Source of the DNA: JBDTMT01 sp033764095
GTDB lineage: Bacteria > Desulfobacterota > Binatia > HRBIN30 > CADEER01
DNA: 10,544 bases
Direction of reading: 5' to 3'
NCBI GenBank assembly: GCA_033764095.1
Contig: JANRJF010000300.1
Coordinates: 1 to 10,544, forward strand
Numbering within the stretch: the first letter of the stretch is position 1; each line of letters begins with the position of its first letter. A model generated the notes under the pieces. The model saw nothing but the letters and a program-made list of their open reading frames with translations. It was not told the origin of the DNA and did not search any database. The position numbers and the translations under genes are program-made. Positions 7,697 through 10,544 of the stretch are shown piece after piece.

Positions 7697-9988
7697 TCAG
7701 CGCCGGCGGGCGCGGGCGCGCTGCAGCTGCCAGCGGCGGCCGAGCCACAGCGCCAGCGGCAGCATGGCCGCGATCACCAGGTCGCGCGAGTCGCCACTGC
7801 CGGTGGTCGAGCAGCCGCCGCCCGAGCTGCTGCTGATGCACAGCGGCGCGCCGTTCACCACCTGGCAGCGCGTGCCCTTCGGGCAGCTGCCGCAGGGATT
7901 GACGGTGGGGGTCGACGGCAGCCGGGTCGAGGTCGGCGTGCGCGTCGGCGTGCCGCCGGCGACGCACTGGCCGGTACCGGCCTGGCAGTGCTCGTTCGCA
8001 TTGCACGACTGCTCGACGCAGCACACGTCGTTGACGCAGAAGCCGCTGGTGCACTCGCCGCCGACCGAGCACTCCTCGCCGTCCGGTCCCGGCGTCAGGC
8101 GCTCGGTGCGCGTCGGGGTCGGGGTCGGCGTGTCGGCCAGCGGCGTGCTGGTGACGTTCGGGGTCTCCGCCGGGACGGTCGGGAACGGCTTGCACTCACC
8201 CTCCGACGAGCAGAACTCGGCCACCTCGTCGCAGCGCCGATTGCAGCAGATCAGGTCGAAGCCGTCGCACACCTCGGAGGCGCACTCGAGATCCTCCTGG
8301 CACGGCTCGCCGGGCCCGAGCGGCAGGTGGCAGACGCCGGCCGAATCGCAGAAGCCGTTGTCGCACGCTTCGTTGCAGCAGCGACTGTTGGGGCTGCAGA
8401 AGTGCGTCGAGCACTGGGCATCTTCGTCGCAGAACTCGCCCGGCGGCAGCAGCGGAATGCAGATGCCCTCGAAGCCGGGCATGTCGCAGACGCCGTTGGA
8501 GCATTCCTGGTCGCAGCAGATGTTGTTGACGCAGAACGCGCCTTCCATCAGGCAGTCGTTCGGCTCGTCGCACGGCTCGGAGCCGGTCGACTGCGGAATG
8601 CAGGTGCCCTCGCGCCCCATGACATCGCAGCGCTCATTGGCGGCGCACTGCGCGCCGCAGCAGACGCCGTTGGTGCAGCGGTTGGAGAGGCACTCGTCGC
8701 CAGTGAGGCATTCTTCGCCGTTCGCCTTGCCACCGGCCGAGGAGATGTTGACGAAGGCCTGCAGGCTCAGGGTGCGCTGCGCGGCAATCGCGACGTCGGG
8801 CTTGCCGTCGCCGGTGATGTCGCCGGCCGCCATCGAGGTCGGCGACTTCTCGATCGTGAAGGTGCCGCCGGCGTCGAGCCCGCCGGTGCCGTCGCCGCCG
8901 AAGACCTGCATGGTGTCCGTTGTGTTGACGCCGCCGTTGCGCGCGTTGCGCGGATCGCTGAGCGCCACCGCGACGTCGATGTCGCCGTTGCGGTCGAAGT
9001 CGCCAGCCGCCAGCGCCAACGCGCGGCACTGGCCGCCGCCGGTGAAGAACGGACAGGGCACCGGATAGCTGAGCGGCGGGTTGAAGGTGCCGTTGCCGTT
9101 GTTCAGCACGACGTCGATCGCGTGCACGGTGGTGCCGGCCGGCTTGTTGACCATCGCCAGGTCGATGTTGCCGTCGTTGTTGAAATCGGCGCTGACCAGG
9201 TCCCCCGGCTTCTCGCCGACGGTGAAGCGCACCGGCGCCTCGAACTCGGGATAGTTGCTGGCCGCGCTGCCCGGCGTCGGCAGCGGGGTCGGGCCGGCGA
9301 CGCGCTTGAACAGCGCCACGGTCAGATTCTTGGTGCGCGGGCCGCCGGTGTCGAGCGTGACCACGTCCGGACGGCCGTCGCTGTTCATGTCCATGGCGCG
9401 GATGTCGGTCGGCTCCTGGCCGGTGGTGATGTCACCGCCGCGCCGATAGCGCGGCGTGCTGCTGGCGACGTTCTCGCTGAGCAGGATGAAGACTTTGTCG
9501 AGGCGCAGATCGGTCACCGCCAGGTCGGCGCGGCCGGTCTCGTCCCAGTTGGCGATCGCCACCGCGTACGGCGCCTTGCTGGTCGGCACCCCGACACGCG
9601 CCGGGCTGAGGAAGTTGCCCTGACCGTCGCCGAGCATGAGCCACACCGCCTGCTCCGACTGATCCGGCACCACCAGATCCAGCCGCCCGTCGTCGTTCAG
9701 GTCGCCCAACGCCGGGCGGCGCAGGCGGGTGCCGACCTGCCGCACGCGCGCCGGCGCGAAACGCGACGGGGTGTTGGCGGCGAGGTAGGTGGTGACCTCC
9801 TTGCTCCCCGGGCTGACGGTGACGACGTCGATGAGACCGTCGTTGTTGAGGTCGCCGGTGACCATGTACTCGGAGTCAGGCGACGCGTTGGTCAACTCGG
9901 CACCGACGAAGTTGATGCCAGCGAGCGCGGACTGCGCCGCCAGGAGCGCAAACAACACAACGGCGAATGCCAGGCGGGGGCGAACCAT
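7697..9988 (-). CDS. Exported seven-bladed FG-GAP propeller with Cys modules and C-terminal anchor
   Basis: This is a 763-residue protein. The ATG at 9988 is chosen over an in-frame ATG 21 codons upstream because GAGGGAG lies 6 bases before it and a signal peptide starts there (hydrophobic 6-19, cleavage near ALA-G at 21-24). Seven FG-GAP/VCBS calcium motifs of DxNxDGxxD type begin at D46, D96, N147, D200, D268, D330 and D390, matching an integrin-alpha-like seven-bladed propeller. Five Cys modules follow (427-463, 473-510, 520-553, 563-599, 640-675), each with about eight Cys including a CC pair. Thr/Pro linkers (603-633 and 680-697) flank the last module. The tail is Ser/Gly-rich with GGGCSTTG (723-730), then a hydrophobic segment (737-750) and RR/R-rich end, resembling MYXO-CTERM sorting signals. 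A surface-anchored adhesion or binding role is inferred; the ligand is unknown. Confidence 0.88.
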   Translation of the reverse strand: MVRPRLAFAVVLFALLAAQSALAGINFVGAELTNASPDSEYMVTGDLNNDGLIDVVTVSPGSKEVTTYLAANTPSRFAPARVRQVGTRLRRPALGDLNDDGRLDLVVPDQSEQAVWLMLGDGQGNFLSPARVGVPTSKAPYAVAIANWDETGRADLAVTDLRLDKVFILLSENVASSTPRYRRGGDITTGQEPTDIRAMDMNSDGRPDVVTLDTGGPRTKNLTVALFKRVAGPTPLPTPGSAASNYPEFEAPVRFTVGEKPGDLVSADFNNDGNIDLAMVNKPAGTTVHAIDVVLNNGNGTFNPPLSYPVPCPFFTGGGQCRALALAAGDFDRNGDIDVAVALSDPRNARNGGVNTTDTMQVFGGDGTGGLDAGGTFTIEKSPTSMAAGDITGDGKPDVAIAAQRTLSLQAFVNISSAGGKANGEECLTGDECLSNRCTNGVCCGAQCAANERCDVMGREGTCIPQSTGSEPCDEPNDCLMEGAFCVNNICCDQECSNGVCDMPGFEGICIPLLPPGEFCDEDAQCSTHFCSPNSRCCNEACDNGFCDSAGVCHLPLGPGEPCQEDLECASEVCDGFDLICCNRRCDEVAEFCSSEGECKPFPTVPAETPNVTSTPLADTPTPTPTRTERLTPGPDGEECSVGGECTSGFCVNDVCCVEQSCNANEHCQAGTGQCVAGGTPTRTPTSTRLPSTPTVNPCGSCPKGTRCQVVNGAPLCISSSSGGGCSTTGSGDSRDLVIAAMLPLALWLGRRWQLQRARARRR

Positions 9989-9994
9989 GCAGAG

Positions 9995-10001
9995 CTCCCT
10001 C
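9995..10001 (-). promoter_or_regulatory. Ribosome binding site of the propeller gene
   Basis: On the minus strand this reads GAGGGAG, 6 bases before the ATG at 9988. It decides that start over the in-frame ATG at 10051. Confidence 0.75.
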
Positions 10002-10020
10002 TTCGATCTGTCGCAGTGGG

Positions 10021-10040
10021 CCGGAACCTGCCCGTTCCGG
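10021..10040 (-). promoter_or_regulatory. Stem-loop in the 5' leader of the propeller gene
   Basis: A perfect 7-base-pair inverted repeat, CCGGAAC and GTTCCGG, encloses a 6-base loop. It lies 32 bases upstream of the ATG, inside the leader predicted from the promoter at 10060-10088. It could be an RNA hairpin or a protein-binding dyad; nothing identifies the ligand. Confidence 0.4.
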
Positions 10041-10059
10041 GAAGAACGCAACGTAGCCG

Positions 10060-10088
10060 AGAATCTCTTTGGGCTGCTCGTTTGTCAA
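10060..10088 (-). promoter_or_regulatory. Sigma70-like promoter of the propeller gene with overlapping dyad
   Basis: On the minus strand, TTGACA (10088-10083) is a perfect -35 and, after 17 bases, GATTCT (10065-10060) is a fair -10 with the key second A and last T. Transcription would begin near 10053. The -35 is embedded in a 13-base palindrome, CGTTTGTCAAACG (10079-10091), which could be an operator. Confidence 0.5.
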
Positions 10089-10132
10089 ACGATTTCGCGG
10101 CGCCTGACGCAGACCGCGTGCCGCGCAGAATT

Positions 10133-10187
10133 CCGTGTGCCACACGGGGTTTGCGGCCTTTTGGCGACGCGCGAGACTTGCAAACCC
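10133..10187. promoter_or_regulatory. Two dyads in the divergent region before the macro-domain gene
   Basis: CCGTGTG and CACACGG flank a single C (10133-10147), a perfect 15-base dyad. Immediately after, GGGTTTGC (10147-10154) is inverted as GCAAACCC (10180-10187), 25 bases apart. Both are candidates for regulator binding upstream of the plus-strand gene. I see no clear -35/-10 pair for that gene. Confidence 0.35.
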
Positions 10188-10232
10188 ACCACGCGCGGTC
10201 TTGCATCGCCGCGAGACCGTAAGTGGCTCGAA

Positions 10233-10237
10233 AGGAG
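10233..10237 (+). promoter_or_regulatory. Ribosome binding site of the macro-domain gene
   Basis: AGGAG lies 4 bases before the ATG at 10242 and 7 bases before the adjacent in-frame ATG at 10245. Spacing favours the second ATG. Confidence 0.65.
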
Positions 10238-10241
10238 CGGG

Positions 10242-10544
10242 ATGATGGGCGCGACAACCGGCCGGCTCGCACTGCTGCGAGGCGACAGCACGCAGCAGGA
10301 CACCGATGCGATCGTCAACGCCGCCAACTCGACGCTGCTCGGCGGCGGCGGTGTCGACGGCGCCATCCACCGCGCCGGCGGGCCGGCGATCCTCGCCGCC
10401 TGTCGCCTGCTCGGCGGCTGCGCCACCGGCGACGCCAAGCTCACCACCGGCGGCCGCTTGCGCGCCCGCTACGTGATCCACACCGTCGGCCCGATCTACC
10501 GCGACGGCCGGCAGGGCGAAGCCGAGCTGTTGGCCAGCGCCTAT
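10242..10544 (+). CDS. Macro-domain protein, O-acetyl-ADP-ribose deacetylase type (3' partial)
   Basis: A total of 101 codons are present and the frame runs off the right edge. RGDST (13-17) is followed by the conserved block IVNAANSTLLGGGGVDGAIH (24-43) with N26, N29 and D39, then RAGGP and VIHTVGPIY (about 78-86). This is the MacroD/YmdB-type arrangement that binds ADP-ribose and removes O-acetyl or ADP-ribosyl ester groups; the protein is expected to be cytosolic. Its start is at the first or second of two adjacent ATGs (10242 or 10245). The gene is divergent from the propeller gene. No toxin or ADP-ribosyltransferase partner is visible in the window, though one could lie to the right. Confidence 0.9.
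   Translation, partial: MMGATTGRLALLRGDSTQQDTDAIVNAANSTLLGGGGVDGAIHRAGGPAILAACRLLGGCATGDAKLTTGGRLRARYVIHTVGPIYRDGRQGEAELLASAY

Noticed and set aside
7988..10222. A 744-codon open frame on + antisense to the propeller gene
   Set aside because: It mirrors the codon bias of the real minus-strand gene, has no recognisable domain, and its composition (Ala/Arg/Val/Gly-rich) is typical of antisense frames in GC-rich DNA.

Overview
The window is very GC-rich, with short intergenic gaps and overlapping or closely spaced genes. A lipobox lipoprotein, Sec-type signal peptides, a periplasmic YceI protein and a large exported beta-propeller/Cys-rich protein with a MYXO-CTERM-like tail point to a Gram-negative bacterium. 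The mix of sulfotransferase-like and alkyl-sulfatase-like proteins with FG-GAP/Cys-module/Thr-Pro-linker proteins suggests a deltaproteobacterial or Binatota-like environmental lineage. That placement is an inference; there is no marker gene except prfB.

Layout from left to right: (1) a 5'-truncated MBL-fold hydrolase with an alkyl-sulfatase dimerisation domain overlaps a PAPS-type sulfotransferase by 4 bp (GTGA), both on +. (2) A convergent minus-strand two-gene unit encodes a small exported Gly/Asp/Ala-rich protein and a short DUF2950 lipoprotein. (3) A divergently transcribed periplasmic YceI protein. (4) prfB (release factor 2) with its programmed +1 frameshift site intact. (5) A DEDDh exonuclease/GIY-YIG (UvrC/Cho-like) fusion. 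(6) A convergent minus-strand gene for a 763-residue exported protein with seven FG-GAP calcium-binding repeats, five Cys modules and a C-terminal anchor. (7) A divergent, 3'-truncated macro-domain gene at the right edge. No gap without a gene exceeds 300 bases; the longest (9989-10241) holds a promoter candidate and several dyads.

The genes do not form one obvious system. Units that can be argued are the sulfatase-like/sulfotransferase pair (opposite sulfate-ester chemistries, translationally coupled) and the DUF2950 pair. The most striking signal is non-coding. Each of the four 3' junctions between transcription units (after 2471, 4290, 5536 and near 7607) carries a long imperfect hairpin whose arms are built from tandem 8-base units. 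Three unrelated octamer sequences are used (NCACAACG, CGCAGAGA, GGCTGTTA), yet the architecture is the same; the two NCACAACG copies both lie at convergent gene ends. No 5' or divergent junction in the window carries one.
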